A stretch of 5,922 nucleotides of DNA, taken from assembly GCA_016926135.1 (NCBI GenBank), contig JAFGPH010000266.1, positions 1-5,922 on the forward strand, written 5' to 3'. This document shows positions 1 through 5,922 of the stretch, one piece after another. Positions within the stretch are counted from its first letter, which is position 1; every line of letters starts with the position of its first letter. Under the pieces are notes generated by a model. It saw nothing but the letters and a program-made list of their open reading frames with translations, was not told the DNA's origin and searched no databases. Position numbers and translations under genes: made by a program. This stretch comes from Deltaproteobacteria bacterium. GTDB lineage: Bacteria > Desulfobacterota > DSM-4660 > Desulfatiglandales > HGW-15.

Positions 1-162
1 CTGATCCTTCATCATCCAGTCCCACCCTCTCACAAAATAGGGGCACTCATCGTTGAAGCACACCCACTGGAAAAGAGTCCCCCAGGTAGAATCGGGAGGT
101 GTCCTCCATTTTTTCATCTCCGCACCGCAATGGGGGCAGTGAGGCTTGTCTCCTGATGCCAT
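1..162 (-). CDS. Small zinc-ribbon protein (ogr/Delta-like zinc finger type), N-terminal part, 3' end outside window
   Basis: Only the first 54 codons are in the window and the frame stays open to the edge. The sequence begins [19 protein letters not shown] and carries two cysteine pairs: Cys9/Cys12 (CPHC) and Cys35/Cys40 (CFNDEC). These can bind one zinc ion in a C-x2-C-x22-C-x4-C ribbon. The second half is rich in aromatic residues ([19 protein letters not shown]). From memory, similar short proteins with CFNDECPY(Y/F)VRGW occur in sulfate-reducing Deltaproteobacteria and are named ogr/Delta-like zinc finger proteins, without a proven role. In Desulfovibrio vulgaris a gene of unknown function called qmoD follows qmoC; I cannot tell from sequence whether this gene is its counterpart, so I give no symbol. 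It is likely co-transcribed with qmoABC. DNA, RNA or protein binding are all possible. Confidence 0.8.
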   Translation of the reverse strand, partial: MASGDKPHCPHCGAEMKKWRTPPDSTWGTLFQWVCFNDECPYFVRGWDWMMKDQ

Positions 163-170
163 TTTTCAAT

Positions 171-177
171 CCCTTTC
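171..177 (-). promoter_or_regulatory. Ribosome-binding site of the zinc-ribbon gene
   Basis: GAAAGGG lies 8 bases before the ATG at 162. It is a weaker match than the AGGAGG sites of the qmo genes, suggesting lower translation. The 103-base gap after qmoC holds no clear terminator, so this gene probably shares the qmo transcript. Confidence 0.5.
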
Positions 178-265
178 AACGACGGACATAAAGAATGAAC
201 CCAAACACCCACGCAGGAACAAGGGTGATTTGGTCTGACTATGGTCCGGTTCTCACAGCACGCAT

Positions 266-1432
266 CTATCCCGCCGCAGTGTGCTGTTGCTTGGCATATT
301 CTTCCTTAACCTTCACCAGGAAGGCCACTACCGGACGAAACGCAAGATGCGCCCACTTGGCGAACGGAACCTCCAAGACCAGCATGGGCACCGCCACCAT
401 GAGATGCACCACATACAGCACATAGGTGCTCATGGGCCAATCCAGAAGACGGGTGAAATGGATCAGTATTCCCGTGAGTGTTGTGAGTTCTAGGAGTATC
501 AGGAACATCCAGTCTGTGCCGTGGGAATTCTTATAGGGAGCCTTGCTTTTCTTAATGCGCCCGATGAGCGCATAGGTGGCCCCATAGAGGAGCGCCGCCG
601 TCGCATAATAACCGAGGAGCCTCATGGGATGCCAAATCGGGTAATCCGGGAAAGCGTCCCTCTGGAACATGAGCGGCTCCCATGAAAGGCCTATTACGTG
701 AATACCGCCAGCGAGGAATACCGCTACGAGGAGGAACGCCGTACTGTACCCGGTCATGATCAGGAGATGGACAAGCCACTGCATCCTGTCGGTACATTCT
801 CCAAACTTCTTTTGGGTGAGAAAATGGACCGCCAGAAGCCAGGCCTGCTTCACATAGATTTCCAAAGGGACCTTGTAAAGCAGATCACCCATGACGAATT
901 TCACGCATCGCCATGTATTGCTCAAAAGGAAGAAAGTGAGAATGGCAGCCATCACCATGTCCGCAATCTCTATGGCAGGTGCGGGCCAAACGGAATTCAG
1001 AAATGCATGCTCCATGTTGGGATTGTCTGCCCGGAAGATCACCAGGGCCAGCCCGATGAGAATCCCCAGGATGATCACGGCCATGACCTCAAAGGTCTCG
1101 GACGTATAAAACCTCCGCGCAAAACCCGTCCAGTCGTATTTGGATGTGAGGTATCGACGCAACACCATCATCGCCTCCCCGGGTTCCGCACCCCGGGGGC
1201 ATTTGTCCGAGCAGTCTCCGCAGTAATAGCACAGCCACGGTTCAGGGCTCTTCAGAATCCGATCGGTCAGGCCCATCTGGACATACTTCATGAATCTTCT
1301 CGGAAAGGCATTTTCCGGAGTGGACAGAGGGCACACCGCCGTGCAGTTCCCACACTGAAAGCACTTCTGCGCATCCTTCAGGCCAAAGGCCTTGAGGTCT
1401 ATCATGAGACCCGGATCAACCTTGACACTCAT
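266..1432 (-). CDS. qmoC: QmoC, membrane subunit: HdrC-like ferredoxin domain fused to HdrE/NarI-like heme b domain
   Basis: QmoC anchors the complex in the cytoplasmic membrane, oxidises menaquinol and hands electrons to QmoA and QmoB. The 388-residue product begins with a cytoplasmic HdrC-like domain containing two 4Fe-4S motifs: CFQCGNCTAVCP (Cys24, 27, 30, 34) and CYYCGDCSDKCP (Cys68, 71, 74, 78). Then come about six hydrophobic helices near 115-133, 154-174, 220-242, 272-291, 307-327 and 335-356. Histidines in or near the helices (His203, 222, 325, 343) are candidate heme b ligands; the family is known to bind heme b, but the exact ligands are my inference. There is no CCG (HdrB/HdrD-type) cysteine domain, as is normal for QmoC. 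The start at 1432 is chosen by Shine-Dalgarno spacing. It is the third gene of the operon. Confidence 0.95.
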   Translation of the reverse strand: MSVKVDPGLMIDLKAFGLKDAQKCFQCGNCTAVCPLSTPENAFPRRFMKYVQMGLTDRILKSPEPWLCYYCGDCSDKCPRGAEPGEAMMVLRRYLTSKYDWTGFARRFYTSETFEVMAVIILGILIGLALVIFRADNPNMEHAFLNSVWPAPAIEIADMVMAAILTFFLLSNTWRCVKFVMGDLLYKVPLEIYVKQAWLLAVHFLTQKKFGECTDRMQWLVHLLIMTGYSTAFLLVAVFLAGGIHVIGLSWEPLMFQRDAFPDYPIWHPMRLLGYYATAALLYGATYALIGRIKKSKAPYKNSHGTDWMFLILLELTTLTGILIHFTRLLDWPMSTYVLYVVHLMVAVPMLVLEVPFAKWAHLAFRPVVAFLVKVKEEYAKQQHTAAG

Positions 1433-1439
1433 GCTCATC

Positions 1440-1445
1440 CCTCCT
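1440..1445 (-). promoter_or_regulatory. Shine-Dalgarno of qmoC that decides the start
   Basis: A perfect AGGAGG is 1 base from an ATG at 1438 and 7 bases from a second in-frame ATG at 1432. The second spacing is ideal, and an upstream TTG at 1456 lies before the site, so the start at 1432 is preferred. Confidence 0.75.
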
Positions 1446-1474
1446 GATACGGTCAAATGACTGGCTTCGTGTTT

Positions 1475-3703
1475 CTACCATCCCTTGAAGGGGTTGGGTC
1501 CTATTTCTTCAAGCTTTTTGGCAAAATCATCCAAGAGATCAGGAAGTCTTCCATAATCGACAATAGAAACCTCCTCAAAACGCACCCTCTCGGATTCCAG
1601 GGCGAGTCGATTGAGGGTCTCGGAAACCTTGCTCAATCGGATGCTGGAGAGTTCACTGCCTCTGATGAAGTGACACTGGTAGTCGTCTCCGTGCTTGCAT
1701 CCAAGGAGAAGCACGCCATCTATCCCCTTGGAGAGGGAGTCCGCGATCCACACCAGGTTCATGGATCCCAGGCACCGCAAGGGAATCACCCTCACCCAGG
1801 CATTGTAGTTCAATCGATGGAGGCCCGCCATGTCCAAAGCAGGGTATGCATCGTTCTCACAGGCGAGGACCACGATCCGCGGTTTTTCTGCATCCTCTTC
1901 AGGGACTTCAACAGCCTTGATCATATTCCCGATCATACCCACGGAATAGTTCTTGAAGGAAATGATTCTCTCCGGACAAGCACCCATGCACACTCCACAG
2001 CGGCGACACCGGGTAGGCTGGGGAAGGGGATTTGCTTTTTCATCTTCGTTGATGGCGCCAAAAGGACACTCCACGGTGCATCTCTTGCACTGCGTGCACC
2101 TCTGCATGGCGAACTCCGGATAGGTCAGATCCCCTGCCCTGGGATGAACCGCGGCACCGCGAGAGGTAAGTTCGATACACTGGATCGCCTTCATCGCAGC
2201 CCCGGTGGCATCCTCGAAGGTGGAGGCGATATTCATGGGACGTCGCACGCAGCCCGCCGCGTAAATGCCCGTTCTCCTTGTTTCATAGGGAAAGCAAATG
2301 AAATGGGAATCGGGGAAATCATAGCGCAGGGCAGGGAGTTCAGGCCCCTGCCGGTACTCCAGATTCAGGAGGTTCGAACGCCGGATCACATCCAGAGGTA
2401 CGGCCAATTCCTCCCCTTCCTTTTTCTCCCCTTCAGCTTCGGGCTTTGCCTCCTGGCTGATATCTTTACCAAATGCGGTTGCCGGCACCATGCCGGTCGC
2501 CAACACCACCAGGTCCAGGTTATCCAGCACCACCGTCTCACCCAGGATTTCGTCGTCCGCCTCCACACTCAGCTTCTCGCCCTCGACCTTCACTTCAGGA
2601 TCCTGGCAACGGATGAAGATGATCCCCTCCTCCTGAGCCTTGCGGTAGAGATCCTCGGATTGTCCGGGTGTTCGCATCTCCTTGTAAACCACGTACACGC
2701 TGGCATCCTTGTTCTCGGACTTCACCTGGAGAGCCTGCTTCAGGGCCGTAGTGCAACACACCGTCGAGCAGTACGGGAGATGTTCGGGGTCACGGCTGCC
2801 TGCGCATTGCAGAAAAGCGGCTTGTGCTACGCCCTTACCGTCACTGGGACGGGCTATCTTGTTCGATTCAAAGGCCTCTTCAAACATGGCGTTGGTGATC
2901 ACATTGGGAGAACTCCCAAAGCCAAGCTTCCTGTCCAGCTTGGTGGGATCGTAAGGTACCCATCCCGGAGCCAGGACGATGGCACCGATGGAATGCTCTG
3001 CGGTCGTTCCATTCTGCCTGATCACGGCCTTGAATAAGCACGGCCCTCCGATCGTCTTTTCCACGGTTGCCCCCGTGTAGACCTTGATCCTGGAGTTCCC
3101 CGTGACCTCTTTGATCAGGTCGTCCGCCACGCCGTCCTGGAGGCCTTTATATGGTTTTGTGGCGATCTGTTTCACCTTTTTCTGAAAGCCTCCCAGCTGG
3201 GCCTCCTTTTCGACGAGAACGACGTTATACCCGGCCTTGGAGGCTTCGATGGCAGATGTCAATCCTGCCAATCCACCTCCCACCACCAGGATATCCTTGG
3301 ACATCGGCTCCTCCGACTGGAAGGGGACCGGCAGTTCCATGGCATTCACCTTGGCCACCGCCATGCGCAAATAGTCCTCCGCCATCATCTGCGTGTCTTC
3401 GTCTCCCGCTTTATGACACCATACAACCTGTTCTCGAAGGTTGACACGATCTACGATGCAGTTGTCAAAATTGAACACGTCATACATCACCCTCGGGGAA
3501 CAAGCGGCAATGATGATCGTGTTCACTCCCTCCTCCCCCACATCCTTCCTGATAAGCTCGGCCCCCTCTTGACCGCAAAGATTGGAATGACTGCGACACA
3601 GCGTCGCCCCTTCCTCAGCACCCAATTTACTGAACTGCTCTATATCCAAGGCATCTCCGATGCCGCATCCTGTACACACATAGAGTCCAATCTTCTTCTC
3701 CAT
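1475..3703 (-). CDS. qmoB: QmoB, HdrA-like flavoprotein with two 4Fe-4S clusters and an MvhD-like C-terminal domain
   Basis: QmoB is the large soluble subunit of the Qmo complex and carries electrons between the QmoC membrane module and the partner oxidoreductase; a role in electron confurcation has been proposed for the family. The 742-residue product has, in order: an HdrA-type N-terminal region with Cys10, 13, 36, 43 and 68; an FAD Rossmann motif (GGGLAG, 142-147); the HdrA signature QCAGSRD and YCSTVCC (299-317); a charged, low-complexity linker at about 411-432; FAD-closing GIYAAGC (479-485); two ferredoxin motifs (Cys536, 539, 542, 546 and Cys566, 569, 572, 576); and an MvhD-like domain at about 609-735 with Cys615, 644, 669 and 677. 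Length and domain order fit QmoB. It starts 5 bases after qmoA and ends 42 bases before qmoC. No frameshift is seen. Confidence 0.96.
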   Translation of the reverse strand: MEKKIGLYVCTGCGIGDALDIEQFSKLGAEEGATLCRSHSNLCGQEGAELIRKDVGEEGVNTIIIAACSPRVMYDVFNFDNCIVDRVNLREQVVWCHKAGDEDTQMMAEDYLRMAVAKVNAMELPVPFQSEEPMSKDILVVGGGLAGLTSAIEASKAGYNVVLVEKEAQLGGFQKKVKQIATKPYKGLQDGVADDLIKEVTGNSRIKVYTGATVEKTIGGPCLFKAVIRQNGTTAEHSIGAIVLAPGWVPYDPTKLDRKLGFGSSPNVITNAMFEEAFESNKIARPSDGKGVAQAAFLQCAGSRDPEHLPYCSTVCCTTALKQALQVKSENKDASVYVVYKEMRTPGQSEDLYRKAQEEGIIFIRCQDPEVKVEGEKLSVEADDEILGETVVLDNLDLVVLATGMVPATAFGKDISQEAKPEAEGEKKEGEELAVPLDVIRRSNLLNLEYRQGPELPALRYDFPDSHFICFPYETRRTGIYAAGCVRRPMNIASTFEDATGAAMKAIQCIELTSRGAAVHPRAGDLTYPEFAMQRCTQCKRCTVECPFGAINEDEKANPLPQPTRCRRCGVCMGACPERIISFKNYSVGMIGNMIKAVEVPEEDAEKPRIVVLACENDAYPALDMAGLHRLNYNAWVRVIPLRCLGSMNLVWIADSLSKGIDGVLLLGCKHGDDYQCHFIRGSELSSIRLSKVSETLNRLALESERVRFEEVSIVDYGRLPDLLDDFAKKLEEIGPNPFKGW

Positions 3704-3708
3704 TCGGC

Positions 3709-4971
3709 TTACCTCCTCGCGACGGATTGAATGGCTTTAAGGGCTGCTGCAGTCCCATCCTGGACAGACTCCTGAACACCTGTCGGAACCCGGGTACATC
3801 CTGCCGCATAGATTCCGGCCTTGGCCTTCTGGGAGGCCACGAAACCATAATCATCGTAGGCGACGTCCACAGGCAGGGGGCTGATCGAGGTGTTAGGCTG
3901 CATACCCGTGGCGAGCACTGCCAGATCCACGGTGATCTCCTGCAATGAGTCCTTCGTGGTATCTTCCACGCGAAGCACGAGGCCCTTCCCTGAGCCGTCC
4001 TGGGCAATCTTCGCCACCTTTCCCTTGAAGAAATGGATGTTCTCATCCTTCTTCACCTTAGTATAGAAATCCTCCATCCTGTCGGTGGCGCGGACATCAA
4101 TGAAAAAGATGTGAATTTTCGCTTCCGGATATTGCTCGCGCACATAGGTAGCCTGCTTCATGGAGGCAAGGCAGCATATGCCTGAGCAAAAAGGAAGATG
4201 GTTCTCATCTCGAGAACCGGCGCACTGGATGAAGGCAACGCTCTGGGGAGGCTGCCCATCTGAGGGACGGAGGATCTTTCCCTGGGTCGGACCCGACCAT
4301 GAAGCCAGTCTTTCCATCATGACATTGGTGATCACGTCGCGGTATACCCCGAACCCATAGGTATCCAGTTTGGCGGCATCATAGGGTCTCCAACCCGTTG
4401 CCCACACGATGGCGCCTACCTTGAGGTCAACCGTCTTAGTCTGCATGTCCAATTCGATGGCCTCGTAGGGACACGCCTCCTTGACCTTTTGCGCCTCGCT
4501 GCTCTTGATCAGGGCGGAATCGAGAACGTAACGCGCGGGGAACGCCAGGGCATGAGGCAAATAGGCCGCTTTCACCTTGTCCATCCCGTAGTTGAAGGCA
4601 TTCTCGATCTCCATGGTACACGCCTCCGCACACTTGCCGCAACAGGTGCACCTCTCATTCACATATCGGGGATTCAACCTGATGGAAACATCGAAATTGC
4701 CCTCCTCCCCGGAGACCTTCTCCACTTCGGCCATGGTGAAAAACCGAATCCTGGGGTTCGCCCTGATGCGCCGGAAGTTGATCTCCAGGCCGCAATAGGG
4801 GGGGCACAATTTGGGAAAATAGTGATGGAGTTGCGCCACCCTTCCGCCGAGGTAGGGATTCTTCTCTACGAGGCAGGTATCGTAACCCGCTTCGGCTGCC
4901 TCAATCGCCGCAGTGAGGCCACTCATCCCCCCACCTACCACCAGGATACTCTGGGTCTCTGTGCTTGCCAT
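3709..4971 (-). CDS. qmoA: QmoA, HdrA-like FAD/iron-sulfur subunit of the quinone-interacting membrane-bound oxidoreductase
   Basis: QmoA is a cytoplasmic flavoprotein of the Qmo complex, which links menaquinol oxidation to APS reductase in sulfate reducers. The product is 420 residues from the chosen ATG. An N-terminal Rossmann FAD motif (GGGMSG, residues 13-18) ends in the usual LVEKNPYLGGR stretch. LCPPYC (Cys56, Cys60) follows. A 4Fe-4S motif in C-x2-C-x2-C-x3-C spacing uses Cys108, 111, 114 and 118, with an extra Cys110 and a later CP at 167. The HdrA-family signature QCAGSRD then HLPFCS..CC lies at 250-267, and the FAD-closing GIYAAGC at 387-392. It heads the operon and is followed by qmoB after 5 bases. 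The start at 4971 is chosen from Shine-Dalgarno spacing; 4977 would add only two residues. It could be called a generic HdrA-like protein alone, but the A-B-C order makes QmoA firm. Confidence 0.95.
   Translation of the reverse strand: MASTETQSILVVGGGMSGLTAAIEAAEAGYDTCLVEKNPYLGGRVAQLHHYFPKLCPPYCGLEINFRRIRANPRIRFFTMAEVEKVSGEEGNFDVSIRLNPRYVNERCTCCGKCAEACTMEIENAFNYGMDKVKAAYLPHALAFPARYVLDSALIKSSEAQKVKEACPYEAIELDMQTKTVDLKVGAIVWATGWRPYDAAKLDTYGFGVYRDVITNVMMERLASWSGPTQGKILRPSDGQPPQSVAFIQCAGSRDENHLPFCSGICCLASMKQATYVREQYPEAKIHIFFIDVRATDRMEDFYTKVKKDENIHFFKGKVAKIAQDGSGKGLVLRVEDTTKDSLQEITVDLAVLATGMQPNTSISPLPVDVAYDDYGFVASQKAKAGIYAAGCTRVPTGVQESVQDGTAAALKAIQSVARR
3711..3717 (-). promoter_or_regulatory. Shine-Dalgarno of qmoB inside the end of qmoA
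   Basis: AGGAGGT lies 7 bases before the qmoB ATG. It is made of the last arginine codon(s) of qmoA and the first base of its TAA stop, so ribosomes finishing qmoA uncover and sit on the qmoB site. This suggests translational coupling. Confidence 0.8.
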
Positions 4972-4977
4972 GCTCAT

Positions 4978-4983
4978 CCTCCT
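4978..4983 (-). promoter_or_regulatory. Shine-Dalgarno of qmoA that decides the start
   Basis: A perfect AGGAGG directly abuts an ATG at 4977 and lies 6 bases before a second in-frame ATG at 4971. Zero spacing is too tight for initiation, so the ATG at 4971 is preferred. Confidence 0.75.
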
Positions 4984-4994
4984 CAGTTAATTGA

Positions 4995-5023
4995 AATATA
5001 GAATGATCTCTTCGATCTACCAA
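4995..5023 (-). promoter_or_regulatory. Candidate sigma70-type promoter for qmoABC
   Basis: On the minus strand a TTGGTA hexamer (5018-5023, 4 of 6 to TTGACA) is separated by exactly 17 bases from TATATT (4995-5000, 5 of 6 to TATAAT). It lies between the probable terminator and the qmoA ribosome-binding site and would give a very short leader. The spacing and position are good, but the -35 match is modest and no start site is known. Confidence 0.4.
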
Positions 5024-5064
5024 AGAAGCCCCTTCTCATGGACCCCGTTTCTTCTATCAGACAG

Positions 5065-5094
5065 AAAAATCGGTGCCTGATGATCTCAGGTCCG
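5065..5094 (-). terminator. Probable Rho-independent terminator after ETF-QO
   Basis: Read on the minus strand, CGG-A-CCTGA, loop GATCA, TCAGG-CA-CCG forms a 5-bp inner stem and a 3-bp outer stem with a small asymmetric internal loop. ATTTTTC follows at once. It lies about 145 bases past the ETF-QO stop and just upstream of the candidate qmo promoter, where a transcription-unit boundary would be expected. The stem is moderate in strength and the T-run is only five, so termination may be partial. Confidence 0.5.
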
Positions 5095-5131
5095 GATCAC
5101 ACGAAGGGTGCAAGATATACAATGGTAACCC

Positions 5132-5150
5132 GCAGGGGATAACCCCCTGC
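5132..5150. other. GC-rich perfect hairpin between ETF-QO and qmoA
   Basis: A 7-bp perfect inverted repeat (GCAGGGG / CCCCTGC) surrounds a 5-base loop, about 90 bases downstream of the ETF-QO stop codon. Neither strand has a T-run after it, so it does not look like a complete intrinsic terminator. It could protect the 3' end of the ETF-QO transcript, cause pausing, or be a protein-binding site. The structure is visible; any role is inference. Confidence 0.45.
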
Positions 5151-5238
5151 AGACGACAGGAGTGTCGAATAGGCTCTTTATCCTCGCCCCGGGGGATCTG
5201 TTCCATGTAACAGGCACCGGGGCCAGGGTCTTACCGAA

Positions 5239-5922
5239 TCATGTCATCGTGAACTTGGGTCCCCCGCCCCCTTCAGGTGGAACCCACGTGATATTCTCAA
5301 AAGGATCTTTGATATCACAGGTCTTGCAGTGGACGCAGTTCGAAAAATTGAGCTTCATCCTGGGCTTGCCTGTGGTCTCATCGATTTCCATCTCATAAAC
5401 ACTGGCCGGGCAGAACCTCAGGCAGGGATTCTGAAATTCCTCAGTGCATTTGCCGTAGCATACACTCAGATCTTGAATCTTGAGGTGAGGCGGCTGTTTC
5501 TCCTCGTGGGTTGCTCCCGAGAAATACACGTCCGTCACCTTGTCAAATGTCCGCTCTCCGTCGAACTTGATGTTCCCCTTCTCTTCATCCGCAGGGGAGG
5601 ATGTACCATACACATCGGCGACCTTCTTCAGATGGAGGTGATCCGGCTCAGCGGAAAGGCGATCCTTGAGGATTCTGCCGCCCAGCACGTACTGCAGGCC
5701 GGACTTGAAGAGCCCCACCCAGAGACCGCCCTGAAAGGCCTGGTGGAAATTGCGGCACTTGTGAAGTTCCTTGCCCACGTAACTCCCATAGAGGGCGGAT
5801 TCGTAAGTCTCGAGCTGGGCTTTTGAGAGGTCTCCCTTAATCAGGCCATCGAAAATGGCCTCGGCCGCAAGCATCCCTGATTTCATGACCACATGGATCC
5901 CCTTGATTTTCTGACTGATGAA
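5239..5922 (-). CDS. Electron transfer flavoprotein:quinone oxidoreductase (ETF-QO), C-terminal part, 5' end outside window
   Basis: ETF-QO takes electrons from reduced ETF (fed by acyl-CoA and related dehydrogenases) and reduces membrane quinone; it is a monotopic membrane FAD/4Fe-4S protein. The frame is open to the window edge, so only the last 227 codons are seen; family members are usually about 550-600 residues. Visible residues 7-25 match the typical family segment (KGIH..MKSGMLAAEAIF) near the end of the FAD domain. The tail has CP at fragment residue 171, then Cys196, Cys199 and Cys202 in CVHCKTC, followed by the family's C-terminal ITW.PPEGGGGP. These are the four usual cluster ligands. 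Extra cysteines at 155, 159 and 167 recall FixX-type ferredoxins. A GTG at 5892 is an internal codon, not a start, because family-conserved sequence lies upstream of it. The product name is secure; the exact subfamily is not. Confidence 0.93.
   Translation of the reverse strand, partial: FISQKIKGIHVVMKSGMLAAEAIFDGLIKGDLSKAQLETYESALYGSYVGKELHKCRNFHQAFQGGLWVGLFKSGLQYVLGGRILKDRLSAEPDHLHLKKVADVYGTSSPADEEKGNIKFDGERTFDKVTDVYFSGATHEEKQPPHLKIQDLSVCYGKCTEEFQNPCLRFCPASVYEMEIDETTGKPRMKLNFSNCVHCKTCDIKDPFENITWVPPEGGGGPKFTMT

Noticed and set aside
163..265. Possible terminator or promoter between qmoC and the zinc-ribbon gene
   Set aside because: I found no stem-loop with a T-run and no convincing -35/-10 pair in the 103 bases, so I treat the genes as probably co-transcribed.
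698..1447. Plus-strand open frame of 249 codons antisense to qmoC
   Set aside because: It mirrors the conserved QmoC coding frame, shows no domain, and its composition is that of an antisense shadow.
1457..3037. Long plus-strand open frame of 526 codons antisense to qmoB
   Set aside because: It lies wholly opposite qmoB, which has clear family motifs. The translation is rich in His, Arg and Gly without recognisable domains and it has no good ribosome-binding site. It is a shadow of the codon bias of the real gene.
4489..5001. Plus-strand open frame of 170 codons antisense to qmoA
   Set aside because: It overlaps the complete qmoA gene and runs through its ribosome-binding site; no motif or start signal supports it.
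5024..5036. Short hairpin AGAAG-CCC-CTTCT near the candidate qmoA promoter
   Set aside because: A 5-bp stem with a 3-base loop is expected by chance in a gap of this size and has no T-run or other supporting signal.
5187..5194. CCCCGGGG palindrome after ETF-QO
   Set aside because: An 8-base GC palindrome without loop, tail or further symmetry is not enough to call a site.
5329..5826. Plus-strand open frame of 165 codons opposite ETF-QO
   Set aside because: ETF-QO on the other strand is identified by conserved motifs over its whole visible length; this frame has none.

Overview
All genes that I can support lie on the minus strand, so transcription runs from high to low coordinates. The window holds a complete qmoABC operon. 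It encodes the quinone-interacting membrane-bound oxidoreductase of dissimilatory sulfur metabolism. A cut-off electron-transfer-flavoprotein:quinone oxidoreductase (ETF-QO) gene lies upstream, and the start of a small zinc-ribbon gene lies downstream. Qmo together with a bacterial ETF-QO points to an anaerobic sulfate-reducing bacterium, most likely of the former Deltaproteobacteria (Desulfobacterota). That assignment is inference from gene content; the window has no rRNA or other taxonomic marker.

Layout in order of transcription. (1) 5922-5239: the C-terminal 227 codons of ETF-QO, with the quinone-site region and the FixX-like ferredoxin end. (2) 5238-4972: a 267-bp gap. It holds a GC-rich hairpin (5132-5150), a probable intrinsic terminator (5065-5094), a candidate sigma70-type promoter (4995-5023) and a strong Shine-Dalgarno. 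(3) 4971-3709: qmoA. (4) 3703-1475: qmoB, whose ribosome-binding site is embedded in the end of qmoA. (5) 1432-266: qmoC. (6) 265-163: a short gap with no visible terminator. (7) 162-1: the first 54 codons of a CxxC/CxxxxC zinc-ribbon protein that runs off the window.

How the parts fit. QmoA and QmoB are HdrA-like flavoproteins. QmoB adds two 4Fe-4S clusters and an MvhD-like C-terminal domain. QmoC joins an HdrC-like two-cluster domain to a six-helix HdrE/NarI-like heme b membrane domain. In sulfate reducers the complex passes electrons from menaquinol toward APS reductase (AprBA). ETF-QO puts electrons from acyl-CoA dehydrogenases, via ETF, into the same quinone pool. The two loci therefore sit on the input and output sides of one quinone pool, although the terminator and promoter between them suggest separate transcription. 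Genes for AprBA, which commonly precede qmoABC in sulfate reducers, are not in the visible upstream sequence.

I see no tRNA, rRNA, CRISPR array, insertion sequence or phage element. The genes are intact except where the window cuts them. The core system here is known; the less ordinary points are the ETF-QO neighbour and the small zinc-ribbon gene.
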